DNA of 64,000 nucleotides from NCBI RefSeq assembly GCF_023008405.1, contig NZ_CP095376.1, positions 1,574,001-1,638,000 on the forward strand. The letters run 5' to 3'. Source of the stretch: Amycolatopsis sp. FBCC-B4732 (GTDB taxonomy: Bacteria > Actinomycetota > Actinomycetes > Mycobacteriales > Pseudonocardiaceae). Below are positions 36,025-44,939 of the stretch, in pieces; positions within the stretch are counted from its first letter, which is position 1; each line of letters starts with the position of its first letter. The position numbers and the translations under genes were made by a program. The notes beneath the pieces are model-generated. The model made no database searches. It was given only the letters and a program-made list of their open reading frames with translations, and was not told where the DNA came from.

Positions 36025-36645
36025 GTGCGGATCGTGATCGCGGAGGACGACGCCCTGCTGCGGGAGGGGCTCGTGCTGCTCCTGCGCAGCGAGGGTTTCG
36101 ACGTCGTCGAGGCCGTCGACCACCCGGGCGACCTGGTGGCGTCGGTCGTCGCGGCGGCGCCGGACCTGGCCGTCGTCGACGTCCGCCTGCCGCCGACGTT
36201 CACCGACGAAGGGCTCCGCGCCGCCCTCGAAGCGCGGCGCCGGGTGCCGGGCCTGGCGATCCTCGCGCTGTCGGCGTTCGTCGAAGACGGCTACGCGGGC
36301 GACCTCCTGGCCGCGGGCGGGGGCGGCGCCGGTTACCTGCTCAAGGAGCGCGTCGGCAAGCCCGACGAGTTCCTCGACGCCCTCCGGCGGGTCGCGGCCG
36401 GAGGCACGGTGCTGGACCGCGACGTCGTGGCGGTCCAGCTGGCCCGGCGGCGGCCCGGCGACCCGGTGGCCGCGCTGACCGACCGCGAGTGCGAGGTCGT
36501 CGCGCTGCTGGCTGAAGGGCATTCGGTGCCGACGATCGGGCGCCTGCTCGGCATCGGCACCGCGGCCGCCCGGCAGCACGCCGGGGACGTCAGCGCGAAG
36601 CTGCGCGTCCCCGACCACGGCATGCTCAGCTATTTACGAGCGTGA
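36025..36645 (+). CDS. Orphan NarL/LuxR-type response regulator with divergent DNA-binding domain
   Basis: A 206-residue response regulator. The receiver (about 1-120) has acidic EDD, phospho-acceptor Asp in AVVDVRLPP and the Lys in LLKERVGKPDEF. The C-terminal LuxR helix-turn-helix begins normally (LTDRECEVVALLAEGHS) but the recognition part reads VPTIGRLLGIGTAAARQHAGDV instead of the usual A-I-A-x-x-L-x-[VI]-S-x-x-T-V-x-x-H. DNA contacts may therefore differ. GTG at 36025 has GGAGGAGGAAG upstream. No kinase is adjacent. Its last 20 nt overlap the convergent oxidoreductase gene. Confidence 0.88.
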   Translation: MRIVIAEDDALLREGLVLLLRSEGFDVVEAVDHPGDLVASVVAAAPDLAVVDVRLPPTFTDEGLRAALEARRRVPGLAILALSAFVEDGYAGDLLAAGGGGAGYLLKERVGKPDEFLDALRRVAAGGTVLDRDVVAVQLARRRPGDPVAALTDRECEVVALLAEGHSVPTIGRLLGIGTAAARQHAGDVSAKLRVPDHGMLSYLRA

Positions 36646-39600
36646 GCAGCTCCGCCTGCTTCTCCCGGTACCGGGCCACGTTGGCCAGCTTGACGTCTTC
36701 GTAGCCGCGCACCAGGTCGGGCAGCTCGGCCAGCGCGAGCACCCGCGCCCGGTCGGCGGCACCGGCGTCGAACGCCCGCAGGATCGTGCCGCGGTAGTCC
36801 TCGACCAGCTCGCGCTCGACCCGCCGCACCTCGGCGCGGCCGAACGGGTCGAGCCGGGTGCCGCGCAGCTTGCGCAGCGCGTGCAGCAGCCGGAACGCCG
36901 GGCGGAACCACGGGCCGAGGCTGATCTTGCGCTTCATGCCGAGCGCGCGCAGCACCGGCGGGTGCAGCCGGTAGGCGTACTTCGTGCCGTCCCCGAACTG
37001 CTCCGCCAGGCCACCGGTGAACGCCGGGTCCAGCGACAGCCGCGCGACCTCGTACTCGTCCTTGTACGCCATGAGCTTGTAGAGGTGCTTCGCGACGGCC
37101 TCGGTGATCTCCGTCGGCCCGTCCTCCAGGACCCGCACCCGCTCGACGAACTCGGCGTACGCGCGGGCGTAGCGCTTGTCCTGGTAGGCGACCAGGTCCG
37201 GGATCCGGACGTCGAGCAGCCGCGCCAATTCGGAGCCGGGCTCGGCGTGCACCAGCTTGCGCGCGGACGGCTGCGTGACCTTGCGCTCCGGCTTCGGAGC
37301 CGTCGTGAGGGCTTCGGGTCCGGCTACGAGCTGACGGCCGCGGCGGAACGCCTGCAGGTTCGCGGCCACCGCGGTGCCGTTCAGCTCGATCGCGCGCTCG
37401 ATCACCGCGGCCGGCAGCGGGATCGCGCCGGTCTGGTACGCGGCGCCGAGCTGGAGGACGTTGGCGAACTGGTCGTCGTCGAAGAGCTCCTCGGCGAGGC
37501 CGCGGGCGTCGAGGGAAACCGTGCGCGCGGCCGCGGCCTCCAGCGGGGCGAGGACGCTGCCGGGCGCCGGGAAGGACACGGTCGTGTCGACGACCATCCG
37601 GCCGGTCGGGACCTCCGTCGTCGAAACGACCGCGGTGGTCCGCGCGGCGTCGGCCACGGCCAGGTTCGTCGCGTCCGCGCCGACGAGCGCGTCGCACGCC
37701 AGGTAGAGGTCGCACTCGCCGGCGGCGAGCTTCGGGGCCTGCTCGACCGGTTCCGCCGTCACCTTGAGGTCGGAGACGACGGCGCCGCCCTTCTGCGCCA
37801 GGCCGGTCTGGTCGAGCGTGCGGACGTGGCGCCCGTCGAGCACCGCCGCCGTCGCGAGGATCTGCGTCACGGTGACCACGCCGGTGCCGCCGATGCCGGT
37901 GATCCGCACGGTGAAGTCCGTGCCGGCCATCGCGGGCGCGGGGATCGCGTCCGCGGCCAGCTCGGTCAGCTTGCGCCGCTGCTTCTTCCCGGTCGGCACC
38001 ACGGTGACGAACGACGGGCAGTCGCCGGCGAGGCAGGAGTAGTCGACGTTGCACGACGACTGGTGGATCGTGGTCTTGCGGCCGAACTCGGTCGCCACCG
38101 GCTGCACGGACAGGCAGTTCGACTTCGTCCCGCAGTCACCGCAGCCTTCGCAGACGCGCTCGTTGATCACCACGCGGGTCGTCGGGATCGGCTGCTTGCC
38201 GCGGCGGCGCTTCCGGCGCTTCTCGGCCGCGCACTCCTGCTCGTGGATCAGCACCGTGACGCCCTTGACGGCGGCGAGTTCCTCTTGCGCGGTCAGGAGT
38301 TCGGTGCGGTCGAGCACCTCGACGTCGGCGGGGAGCTTGCGGCGCCGCAGCTTCGCGGGCGCGTCGCTGGTGATCACGACCCGCTTCGCGCCCTCGACGA
38401 GGAGCAGTTCGGCGACCTTCTCGACCGGCAGCCCGCCGACCGCGTCCTGGCCGCCGGTCATCGCCACGGCGGAGTTGTAGAGCAGCTTGTAGGTGATGTT
38501 GACGCCGGCCGCGACCGCCGCGCGCACCGCGAGGCTGCCGGAGTGGGTGAAGGTGCCGTCGCCGATGTTCTGCACGAAGTGGTCGGCCTCGACGAACGGC
38601 GCCATGCCGATCCACTGCGTGCCCTCGCCGCCCATCTGCGTCACGCCGAGGACGGTGCCGACCTGGTCGGGCTCCATGAACAGGGCCATCGTGTGGCAGC
38701 CGATGCCGCCGCCGACGAGCGTGCCCTCCGGGACCTTCGTCGACGAGTTGTGCGGGCAGCCCGAGCAGAAGTACGGCGTGCGCGCGAGCAGCGGCACCGA
38801 GATGCGCTCGCGGCGACGGCGGCCGCGGTAGGCGTCGACCGGCGGGATGCCCTCGGGCAGCCGCCGGGCCAGCCCGGCCGCGATGCCGTCCGGGTCCAGC
38901 TCGCCGAGCTCGGTGAACAGCGTGCGGCCGTCGCGGTCCTTCTTGCCGGTGACCGCGGGGGTGCCGGGAACGCCGTAGAGGACCTCCTTGAGCGCCGTCT
39001 CGATGAACGAGCGCTTCTCCTCGAGGACGACGATCTCCTCGAGCCCGTCGGCGAATTCGCGGACGATCGAGGGCTCCAGCGGGTGGATCGCGCCGAGCTT
39101 GAGCACGCGGATGCCGTACTTCGCCAGTGCGCCCGCGTCGAGGCCGAGCGCGCGCAGCGCCTGCTGGAGGTCCAGGTAGGACTTGCCGGCGGAGACGATG
39201 CCGATCCGGTCGGCGGGCCCGCGCGCGGTGATGCGGTTGATCCCGCTCGCGCGCAGGTACTCGGTGACCAGCGGCAACCGGACGGTGAACAGGCTGCGCT
39301 CCAGCTCGGCGAGGCTGGTGCCGAGCAGCCGCGAGGTCGGGGTGTGCCGGTACGCCCGTTCGATTTCCGGCGCGGTCCACTGTGGACTCACGGTGGCGGT
39401 GCCCGACGCGTCGGCGACGTTCGCGACGACCTTCAGCGACGTCCACACGCCGGCCGCGCGGGACAGCTCGACCGCGTGCATGCCGAGGTCGAGGACGTCC
39501 TGCGAGTCGACCGGGTAGAGGATCGGGATCGCCAGGTCGGCGAGGGCGAGCTCGGACGCGCACGGGACGGTCGAGGACTTCGCGTTCGGGTCGTCGCCGA

Positions 39601-40018
39601 CGAGCGCGACCGCACCGCCGCGCGGGTCGGTCCCGGCGAGGTTGGCGTGGCGCAGCGCGTCGGAGGCCCGGTCGAGGCCGGGGGCCTTGCCGTACCAGAA
39701 CCCGGTGACGCCGCGCTGCCCGCCGGCGCCCGCGACGAGCTGGCTGCCCATCACCGAGGTCGCGGCCAGCTCCTCGTTGAGGCCGGGCCGGTGCACGACG
39801 TCGTGCTTCTCCAGCAGCGTCGAGCGGCGGCCGAGTTCGAGGTCGTACCCGGCCAGCGGCGAGCCCTCGTAGCCCGAGACGAAGACGGCGGGGTCGCCAC
39901 CCCGGGCGCGGTCGTGGCGGACGCGGTCGAACAGCAGCCGGACCAGGGCCTGCACCCCGGTCAGGTGCACGATTCCCGCTTCCCGCAGATAGCGGTCCTC
40001 GAGCGTGAACGTCGCCAC
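36626..40018 (-). CDS. Fused indolepyruvate ferredoxin oxidoreductase family protein
   Basis: A 1130-residue fusion of the alpha and gamma parts of 2-oxoacid:ferredoxin oxidoreductases. The N-terminal pyrimidine-binding region (about 1-400) precedes a ThDP domain with GGEGTQWIG and GDGTFTHSG, then LLYNSAVAMTGGQ. A cysteine-rich cluster region starts near residue 623 (CEGCGDCGTKSNC) with more cysteines in SSCNVDYSCLAGDC. A gamma domain (GIGGTGVVTVTQILATAA) and a C-terminal DUF6537-like extension follow. It should decarboxylate aryl-pyruvates to acyl-CoA, reducing ferredoxin. The GTG at 40018 has AGAGGAG upstream. A divergent Lrp/AsnC gene lies 149 bp away. Confidence 0.93.
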   Translation of the reverse strand: MATFTLEDRYLREAGIVHLTGVQALVRLLFDRVRHDRARGGDPAVFVSGYEGSPLAGYDLELGRRSTLLEKHDVVHRPGLNEELAATSVMGSQLVAGAGGQRGVTGFWYGKAPGLDRASDALRHANLAGTDPRGGAVALVGDDPNAKSSTVPCASELALADLAIPILYPVDSQDVLDLGMHAVELSRAAGVWTSLKVVANVADASGTATVSPQWTAPEIERAYRHTPTSRLLGTSLAELERSLFTVRLPLVTEYLRASGINRITARGPADRIGIVSAGKSYLDLQQALRALGLDAGALAKYGIRVLKLGAIHPLEPSIVREFADGLEEIVVLEEKRSFIETALKEVLYGVPGTPAVTGKKDRDGRTLFTELGELDPDGIAAGLARRLPEGIPPVDAYRGRRRRERISVPLLARTPYFCSGCPHNSSTKVPEGTLVGGGIGCHTMALFMEPDQVGTVLGVTQMGGEGTQWIGMAPFVEADHFVQNIGDGTFTHSGSLAVRAAVAAGVNITYKLLYNSAVAMTGGQDAVGGLPVEKVAELLLVEGAKRVVITSDAPAKLRRRKLPADVEVLDRTELLTAQEELAAVKGVTVLIHEQECAAEKRRKRRRGKQPIPTTRVVINERVCEGCGDCGTKSNCLSVQPVATEFGRKTTIHQSSCNVDYSCLAGDCPSFVTVVPTGKKQRRKLTELAADAIPAPAMAGTDFTVRITGIGGTGVVTVTQILATAAVLDGRHVRTLDQTGLAQKGGAVVSDLKVTAEPVEQAPKLAAGECDLYLACDALVGADATNLAVADAARTTAVVSTTEVPTGRMVVDTTVSFPAPGSVLAPLEAAAARTVSLDARGLAEELFDDDQFANVLQLGAAYQTGAIPLPAAVIERAIELNGTAVAANLQAFRRGRQLVAGPEALTTAPKPERKVTQPSARKLVHAEPGSELARLLDVRIPDLVAYQDKRYARAYAEFVERVRVLEDGPTEITEAVAKHLYKLMAYKDEYEVARLSLDPAFTGGLAEQFGDGTKYAYRLHPPVLRALGMKRKISLGPWFRPAFRLLHALRKLRGTRLDPFGRAEVRRVERELVEDYRGTILRAFDAGAADRARVLALAELPDLVRGYEDVKLANVARYREKQAELLTLVNS

Positions 40019-40167
40019 GGCGGCTCCTCTCGATGTGCTTCCGGGCACAGTGCGACGCCGGCCACAGCGACGCAACAGGTGTTGGCGTTCCGGGACTCTA
40101 TACGCAAACTTCGGAGGCCCCGCGCTCCGGCTGGCTCGGAATTTTGCGCGGAGTTAGGCTCCTGCGC

Positions 40168-40614
40168 ATGCCCGAAGAGCTGCTCGACGCGACCGACCAC
40201 GAGATCCTCGGCCTGCTGCGCGAGGACGCCCGCCGCACGCTGTCCGACATCGCCGGCCGCGTCACGCTCTCGACGGCCGCGGTCAAGCGCCGCATCGATC
40301 GGCTGCGCGAGACCGGCGTGATCACGGGCTTCACGGTCCAGGTCGACCACGCGAAGCTGGGCTGGGGCATCGAGGCGTTCACGGAGCTGCGCTTCGTCGG
40401 CAACACGAAGGTCGCGGAGATCCTGCGCACGACGACCCGCATGCCGGAGGCCCAGGCGGTGTTCACGATCGCGGGCGACCCGGACGCGCTGGTGTGGCTG
40501 CGGGTGCGCGACATGGCGCACCTGCAGAAGACGATCGACGAGATCCGGCGGCACCACCAGGTGACCGGGACGAAGACGTTGATCGCGCTGGAGTCGTGGT
40601 CCCGGGGCACCTGA
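40168..40614 (+). CDS. Lrp/AsnC-family transcriptional regulator
   Basis: A 148-residue feast/famine regulator. The N-terminal helix-turn-helix (LLREDARRTLSDIAGRVTLSTAAVKRRIDRLRETGVI) is followed by a RAM ligand-binding domain (about 70-145). TAGGCT at 40155-40160 lies 7 nt before the ATG, so the mRNA is predicted leaderless. It is divergent from the fused 2-oxoacid oxidoreductase gene, which it probably controls in response to an amino acid or aryl-pyruvate. The GNAT gene starts 1 nt after its stop. Confidence 0.93.
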   Translation: MPEELLDATDHEILGLLREDARRTLSDIAGRVTLSTAAVKRRIDRLRETGVITGFTVQVDHAKLGWGIEAFTELRFVGNTKVAEILRTTTRMPEAQAVFTIAGDPDALVWLRVRDMAHLQKTIDEIRRHHQVTGTKTLIALESWSRGT

Positions 40615-40615
40615 G

Positions 40616-41356
40616 GTGCTGGTGACGCTGGCCCGGCGGCCGGACCTGGCCGAGGCCGTCTACGCCATCCCGTACCCGCCCGGTTCGCCGGCGTTCATGG
40701 CGGGCAGCCTGGCGAGCCTGCTGGTCCGCGGCCGCCGGGTGGCCCGCCGCTGGCCGCACCTGGTCGTGGCGTTGCTCGACGGTGAGCGGCCGATCGCGCG
40801 CGGGATCATGGTGCCGTTCCGCGGCCGCGGGGCGCTGCCCGCCCGCGGCTGGGACGAAGTGGCGGTGTGGGCCGCGGAGGACGCGCTCGACGACGTCGTA
40901 CCGGACACCGCGTGCGCGCTGGAGATCGCGGTGCACCCGGACCACCAGGGCCGCGGCCACTCGGGCACGGTGCTGGCCGCGATGCGCGAAGCCGCGGCGG
41001 CGGCCGGGCTGGAATCGCTGGTGATCCCGGTCCGGCCGCCGGACAAGGCAGCGGTGCCCTCGAAGCCGATGCGCGAGTACGCCGCCGAGACCCGCGCGGA
41101 CGGGTTGCCCGCCGACCGCTGGCTGCGCACCCACGTCCGCGCGGGCGGCCGCATCGAGGCGATCGCCCCCTGTTCGGCGACGGTCCAGGCCCCGCTGGCG
41201 GACTGGCGCCGCTGGACCGGCCTGCCGTTCGACCGTGACGGCGTGGTGACGGTCCCGGGCGCACTCGCTCCGGTGTTCGTCTCGGCGGCCGAGGACTTCG
41301 CGGTCTACGTCGAGCCGAACGTCTGGGTCTCGCACCGGCCGGCCGCGCGAAGCTAG
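40616..41356 (+). CDS. GNAT-fold N-acetyltransferase-like protein
   Basis: A 246-residue protein. The middle section carries the GNAT acetyl-CoA motif: LEIAVHPDHQGRGHSGTVLAAMREAA, with the Q/R-x-x-G-x-G/A loop as QGRGHSG. Flanking regions (1-90 and 170-246) do not match a specific subfamily. GTG at 40616 is taken as the start because it is next to the Lrp stop; GTG at 40622 is an alternative. It is probably co-transcribed with the Lrp regulator. The acceptor is unknown. The stop overlaps the convergent secreted-protein gene by 4 nt. Confidence 0.8.
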   Translation: MLVTLARRPDLAEAVYAIPYPPGSPAFMAGSLASLLVRGRRVARRWPHLVVALLDGERPIARGIMVPFRGRGALPARGWDEVAVWAAEDALDDVVPDTACALEIAVHPDHQGRGHSGTVLAAMREAAAAAGLESLVIPVRPPDKAAVPSKPMREYAAETRADGLPADRWLRTHVRAGGRIEAIAPCSATVQAPLADWRRWTGLPFDRDGVVTVPGALAPVFVSAAEDFAVYVEPNVWVSHRPAARS

Positions 41357-42342
41357 CCGCGCAGCAGGACGCCGGACGTGCGCTCCCGCTCGAAGAAGAA
41401 CTCCGGCCACTCCAGTCCGTCCGGCGGTGCCTGGATCGCGGCCGCCCGGCGCCGGAGTTCGTCGAGGTAGTTCGTGTCCAGGATCGCGCGGGCCGACAAC
41501 GGTTCGCGCAGCAGCGTGTCCGCCGGACCTTCGTACAGGTACGCGTCCACGCCCGGGAAACCCCGGGTGCCCGGCGGGTAGTCGCGGTTCACCGGGAACG
41601 TCCTCGTGTCGAGCCCGCCCAGCCAGGAGTCCTTCAGCGGCACCAAAGCGGGCCACGATCCCAGCCGCCGCTCGAGCCGCGCGTTGTCCACGGTGAACCC
41701 GCGGTGGTCGGCGACGACGTACGCCGCACCCGGGTGCGCGCGCTCCAGGCGGGCGACCGCGCCGCTGCCGCCGTCGTGCGTCAAGTGCCCCAGGCCGAAC
41801 AGCATCAGGACCTTCCGGTGCTTCTGCAGCACCTGCGTCTCCACCACCGAGGCGATCGTCGTGTCGCGGTCCAGGAACGGCTCCAGGTCCGCCGGGGCCT
41901 GGACGCGGCTCCAGTCGATCGGCGGGTCGCACGCCAGCACCCGGATCTTCTTCGCGGCGGGCAAAGTCGTGTTGACCTGCCGGACCAAGGCGAACAACTG
42001 CTCGTAGAACGTCGAGAACCCGCAGCTCGGCTGGGTCGTGTCACGCCAGACCCGGCTCACGTCGGGGACGTCGCCGCCGGCGATGTAGTCGTCCAGCAGC
42101 GGCTGCAGCCGCGAATTCCCGCACTCCACGGCGATGTCGTTCACGCGGCCGGGGAAGCGCGGGTCGCGCACGAGGTCGGCCAGGAACGTCCCGACGTCCG
42201 GGCTGGACTTCGCGACGATCGAGTGGTCGTCGAACGCGGCCAGGAAGGCGCCCGCGGCGTCGGCGGGCGGGTGGGACTGCCCCGCGTCCGCCGGCGCGGC
42301 GAACAGGGTGACGGCCGCCAGAACGGCCAGGAAGAGTCGCAT
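41353..42342 (-). CDS. Secreted protein, erythromycin-esterase/ChaN-like
   Basis: A 329-residue exported protein with a Sec signal (about 1-20, ending APADAG). The mature part shows DHSIVAKSSPDVGTFLADLV, DIAVECGNSRLQPLLDDYI, IRVLACDPPIDW and VLMLFGLGHLTHDGG. This spacing of conserved polar blocks recalls the EreA/ChaN/TIKI superfamily, but no family is matched firmly and the enzymatic role is unknown. GGAGC precedes the ATG. A strong operator-like inverted repeat lies at 42361-42390 upstream and closely matches the one before the GntR-ABC operon, so the two loci probably share control. Confidence 0.75.
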   Translation of the reverse strand: MRLFLAVLAAVTLFAAPADAGQSHPPADAAGAFLAAFDDHSIVAKSSPDVGTFLADLVRDPRFPGRVNDIAVECGNSRLQPLLDDYIAGGDVPDVSRVWRDTTQPSCGFSTFYEQLFALVRQVNTTLPAAKKIRVLACDPPIDWSRVQAPADLEPFLDRDTTIASVVETQVLQKHRKVLMLFGLGHLTHDGGSGAVARLERAHPGAAYVVADHRGFTVDNARLERRLGSWPALVPLKDSWLGGLDTRTFPVNRDYPPGTRGFPGVDAYLYEGPADTLLREPLSARAILDTNYLDELRRRAAAIQAPPDGLEWPEFFFERERTSGVLLRG

Positions 42343-42360
42343 CGAAGCTCCATGACTAGA

Positions 42361-42390
42361 TCCCCCACTGTCCTACGACTGTAGGACAAC
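42361..42390 (-). promoter_or_regulatory. GntR-type operator before the secreted esterase-like gene
   Basis: TGTCCTAC-gact-GTAGGACA (42369-42388) is a perfect 8-bp inverted repeat. On the coding strand the block GTTGTCCTACAG is followed after three bases by TAGGACAGTGG, which matches the GntR gene's own promoter block at 44906-44932 at nearly every position. It sits about 20-50 bp before the gene. Confidence 0.6.
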
Positions 42391-42433
42391 TCGGTCAGCA
42401 TTCAGTCCGGCCCCGACGGTTGTCAAGACCGGG

Positions 42434-44053
42434 TCAGTGCCGGAACGCCTCCGCGAGCCACCACGAACCGCCGTCGTCGGCGATCTTCGCGTCGATCACC
42501 AGCGGCGCGGTCCGCGGGCCGGCCAGCCAGTCGCGCACCGCGAACAGGTCCTCGGCCGACCGGACCGTCACGCCCGCGCAGCCGAAACCGCGGCCGATGG
42601 CGGCGAGGTCGGAGTCGGGGAAGCGGACCGTCGTCGTGTCGACGTCGCCGAAGTGGTGGATCTCCGCGCCGTACGCGGCATCGTTGTAGACGACGACCAC
42701 CAGCGGCAGCTCCAGCCGCACCGCGGTGTCCAGTTCGGACAGTGCCATGTGGAACCCGCCGTCGCCGGTGCCCAGCACGGGCAGGCGGTCCGGGCGGGCC
42801 AGCGCCGCGCCGATCGCCGTGCCCAGGCCCAGCCCGATGCTCTGGAACGCCTGCGTGAAGCAGAAACCCTGCTCGTCGGGCACGGAGAGGTACGCGCTCG
42901 GGTAGCCCATGAAGTTGCCCGAGTCGATCGACACGATCCGCTCGGCCGGCAGCAGGTCGTCGAGGAGCTTGCTCAGCGTCCGCGGGTCGATGCGCCCGCC
43001 GCGGGACAGGTCATCGTGCTCGACGTCGTTCCAGCGCCCGGCCGCGATCCGCGCGGCGACGTCCTCGGTGCGGTACCCCTGGCGCTCCTCCGCCACGGCC
43101 AGCACCTCTGCCGCGGTGCCGGCGACGTCGCCGACGACGCCGAGGTCGACCGGCCGGTGCGCGCCGAGGGCCGCCTGCTCGACGTCGACCTGCACGAGCT
43201 TCGCGTGCGGGCTGAGCAGCTTGCCGTGCCGGGTCGTCCACGTGTTCAGCGCGCAGCCCCAGCCGACGACGAGGTCGGCGCCGAGGATCAGTTCGGCGGT
43301 CGTCGGCGACGCGAACCCACCGGAAATGCCCATCGCGAACGGGTCGCCGTGGAAGAGCCCGTGCGCCACGGCGGACGTCGCCAGCAGCGCGCCGCACCGC
43401 GAAGCCAGTTCCCGCAAGGGTTCCCGGCTGCCGCGGGCACCGCGGCCGGCGATGAACACCGGCCGCTCGGCCGCCGCGAGGAGGTCCGCGAACCCGGTCA
43501 CCGAGGCGGTGTCCGGCCGGACCACAGCGGGCCCTGGGATGGCCGGCAGCGCGGGGGACGCGGGCGCGGGTTCGGCCTGGACGTCGAGCGGGAGGTTCAG
43601 CACGACCGTCCGCCGCTGCTGCCGCGCGGTCCGGAAGGCCCGCACGGTGTCGGCGACCGCGCTCGCGGCCGAGTGCACGCGCTCCGGCACCGCGCCGACC
43701 GCCGCGGCCAGGCCGTCCTGGTCGACGCGGAAGTTCGACAGCACCGACGCCCCCGCGGAGTCGGCGGTCAGCACGAGCATCGGCGTCCGGCTCTTGGCGG
43801 CTTCGGTGATCCCGGTGACGGCGTTGGTCAGCCCGCAGCCCTGGTGCAGCGACAGCACCGACACCTTCCCGCTCATCCGGGCGTAGGCGTCGGCCATGCT
43901 GGCCGCGCCGCCCTCGTGGCGGGCGGCGACGAACCGGACCCCGCCCGCGCGCAGCGCGTTCGTCACCTCGAAGTTGCCGCTGCCCACCACGCCGAACGCC
44001 GTGCCGGCGCCGAGGTTCGCGAGGGTGCGGCCGACGAGCTCGGCGACGTTCAC
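42434..44053 (-). CDS. Thiamine-diphosphate-dependent enzyme (acetolactate-synthase superfamily)
   Basis: A 539-residue ThDP enzyme. The N-terminal Pyr domain contains the catalytic Glu in ARHEGGAASMADAYAR; the central domain is of the TH3 type; the C-terminal PP domain has the Mg/ThDP motif GTGDGGFHMALSELDTA with VVVYNDAAYG. The reaction (decarboxylase, lyase or carboligase) is not identified. It is coupled to the preceding cyclase gene by GTGA overlap (44050-44053). The pair suggests cleavage of a 2-oxo or hydroxy acid whose ester, amide or lactone is opened by the cyclase. Confidence 0.9.
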   Translation of the reverse strand: MNVAELVGRTLANLGAGTAFGVVGSGNFEVTNALRAGGVRFVAARHEGGAASMADAYARMSGKVSVLSLHQGCGLTNAVTGITEAAKSRTPMLVLTADSAGASVLSNFRVDQDGLAAAVGAVPERVHSAASAVADTVRAFRTARQQRRTVVLNLPLDVQAEPAPASPALPAIPGPAVVRPDTASVTGFADLLAAAERPVFIAGRGARGSREPLRELASRCGALLATSAVAHGLFHGDPFAMGISGGFASPTTAELILGADLVVGWGCALNTWTTRHGKLLSPHAKLVQVDVEQAALGAHRPVDLGVVGDVAGTAAEVLAVAEERQGYRTEDVAARIAAGRWNDVEHDDLSRGGRIDPRTLSKLLDDLLPAERIVSIDSGNFMGYPSAYLSVPDEQGFCFTQAFQSIGLGLGTAIGAALARPDRLPVLGTGDGGFHMALSELDTAVRLELPLVVVVYNDAAYGAEIHHFGDVDTTTVRFPDSDLAAIGRGFGCAGVTVRSAEDLFAVRDWLAGPRTAPLVIDAKIADDGGSWWLAEAFRH

Positions 44054-44823
44054 CGCTCCACCAGCGCGAGCACGCGGGCCGGGCTGCCGGAGCCGCCGAC
44101 GATCGGCAGCGGCGAGACCACCAGCAGCGTCCCGGTCGGCGGCAGCGAGGCCAGGTTCCGCAGCTGCGTCAGGCCGTGCTTGCCCGCGCCCAGCAGGAGC
44201 TCGTGGCACGGGAACATCGGCTCGAGGGCGGGCGCCTGCCCCGCGTCGGTCCCGACGGTCTCGACGCCGAGCCCGGTGATGGGCGTTTCCCCGGCGAGCC
44301 ACCGCGCGCACTCGGGCGAGACGCCGGGGGAGTGCGACCCGGTTTCGTCGGCGTTGAGGAAGCCGGCCTGGTCCTCGCTGCGCGCGTCCCAGCCGGTGCG
44401 GTAGAGCAGCCAGCCGCCGTCGGGCAGCGGCCCGTGCTCGGCCGTCCACGCGCGGACGTCGTCGACCGACAGCAGGAAGTCCGGGTCCTGCGCCGCCCGC
44501 GCGGAGAAGTCGAGGACGACGGCGGGCGCGACGAGCGTCTTCAGCGGCACCTGCGAGACGTCGTGACCGTCCTTTCCGGACACCCAGTGGACGGGTGCGT
44601 CGAGGTGGGTGCCGGTGTGCTCGCCGGTGTGGATGTCGTTCCAGTACCAGCGCGGGCCGCGCTCGTCGTAGCGGCTGATCTCCTCCAGCCGGAACGGGAT
44701 GGTGTTGGCGAACGGTTCCGGCAGCTGCAGGATCGGCGTGCTCGAGCTCAGGGGCGCGGTGAGGTCGACGATCTCGATCGCCCCCGACGTGATCGCCTCG
44801 CCCAGTCCGTCCAACAACGACAT
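44050..44823 (-). CDS. Cyclase-family metal hydrolase (kynurenine formamidase-like)
   Basis: A 257-residue member of the cyclase family (PF04199). The metal-binding motif HTGTHLDAPVHW is intact at about residues 69-80, and DLTAPLSSSTPIL and YRTGWDAR are typical. It could be a formamidase, an isatin-type hydrolase or a lactonase. GGGAGGCAGGC precedes the ATG, and TAGGGT upstream may be its -10. It is the first gene of a two-gene operon with the ThDP enzyme. Its promoter region faces that of the GntR-ABC operon. Confidence 0.88.
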   Translation of the reverse strand: MSLLDGLGEAITSGAIEIVDLTAPLSSSTPILQLPEPFANTIPFRLEEISRYDERGPRWYWNDIHTGEHTGTHLDAPVHWVSGKDGHDVSQVPLKTLVAPAVVLDFSARAAQDPDFLLSVDDVRAWTAEHGPLPDGGWLLYRTGWDARSEDQAGFLNADETGSHSPGVSPECARWLAGETPITGLGVETVGTDAGQAPALEPMFPCHELLLGAGKHGLTQLRNLASLPPTGTLLVVSPLPIVGGSGSPARVLALVER

Positions 44824-44905
44824 GCCTGCCTCCCGGTGCCGGTGTGCGTCTCGGTCGGAACCCTATGCCCGCGGGCGCCCGCTTGACAGCGCCGTGCTTC
44901 CCGGT

Positions 44906-44932
44906 GTTGTCTTACTGACCTAGGACAGTAGG
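44906..44932. promoter_or_regulatory. Autoregulatory operator of the GntR-ABC operon
   Basis: TACTGACCT-AGGACAGTA (44913-44930) is an inverted repeat with one mismatch, immediately before the GGAGG ribosome site of the gntR gene. TTGACA at 44883-44888 could serve as -35. The larger block GTTGTCTTACTG plus TAGGACAGTAGG recurs at 42361-42390 on the other strand. Confidence 0.65.
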
Positions 44933-44939
44933 AGGCCCG

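Noticed and set aside
36881..40321. 1146-residue plus-strand ORF
   Set aside because: It lies antisense to the fused ferredoxin oxidoreductase, whose motifs are intact, and has no recognisable domain.
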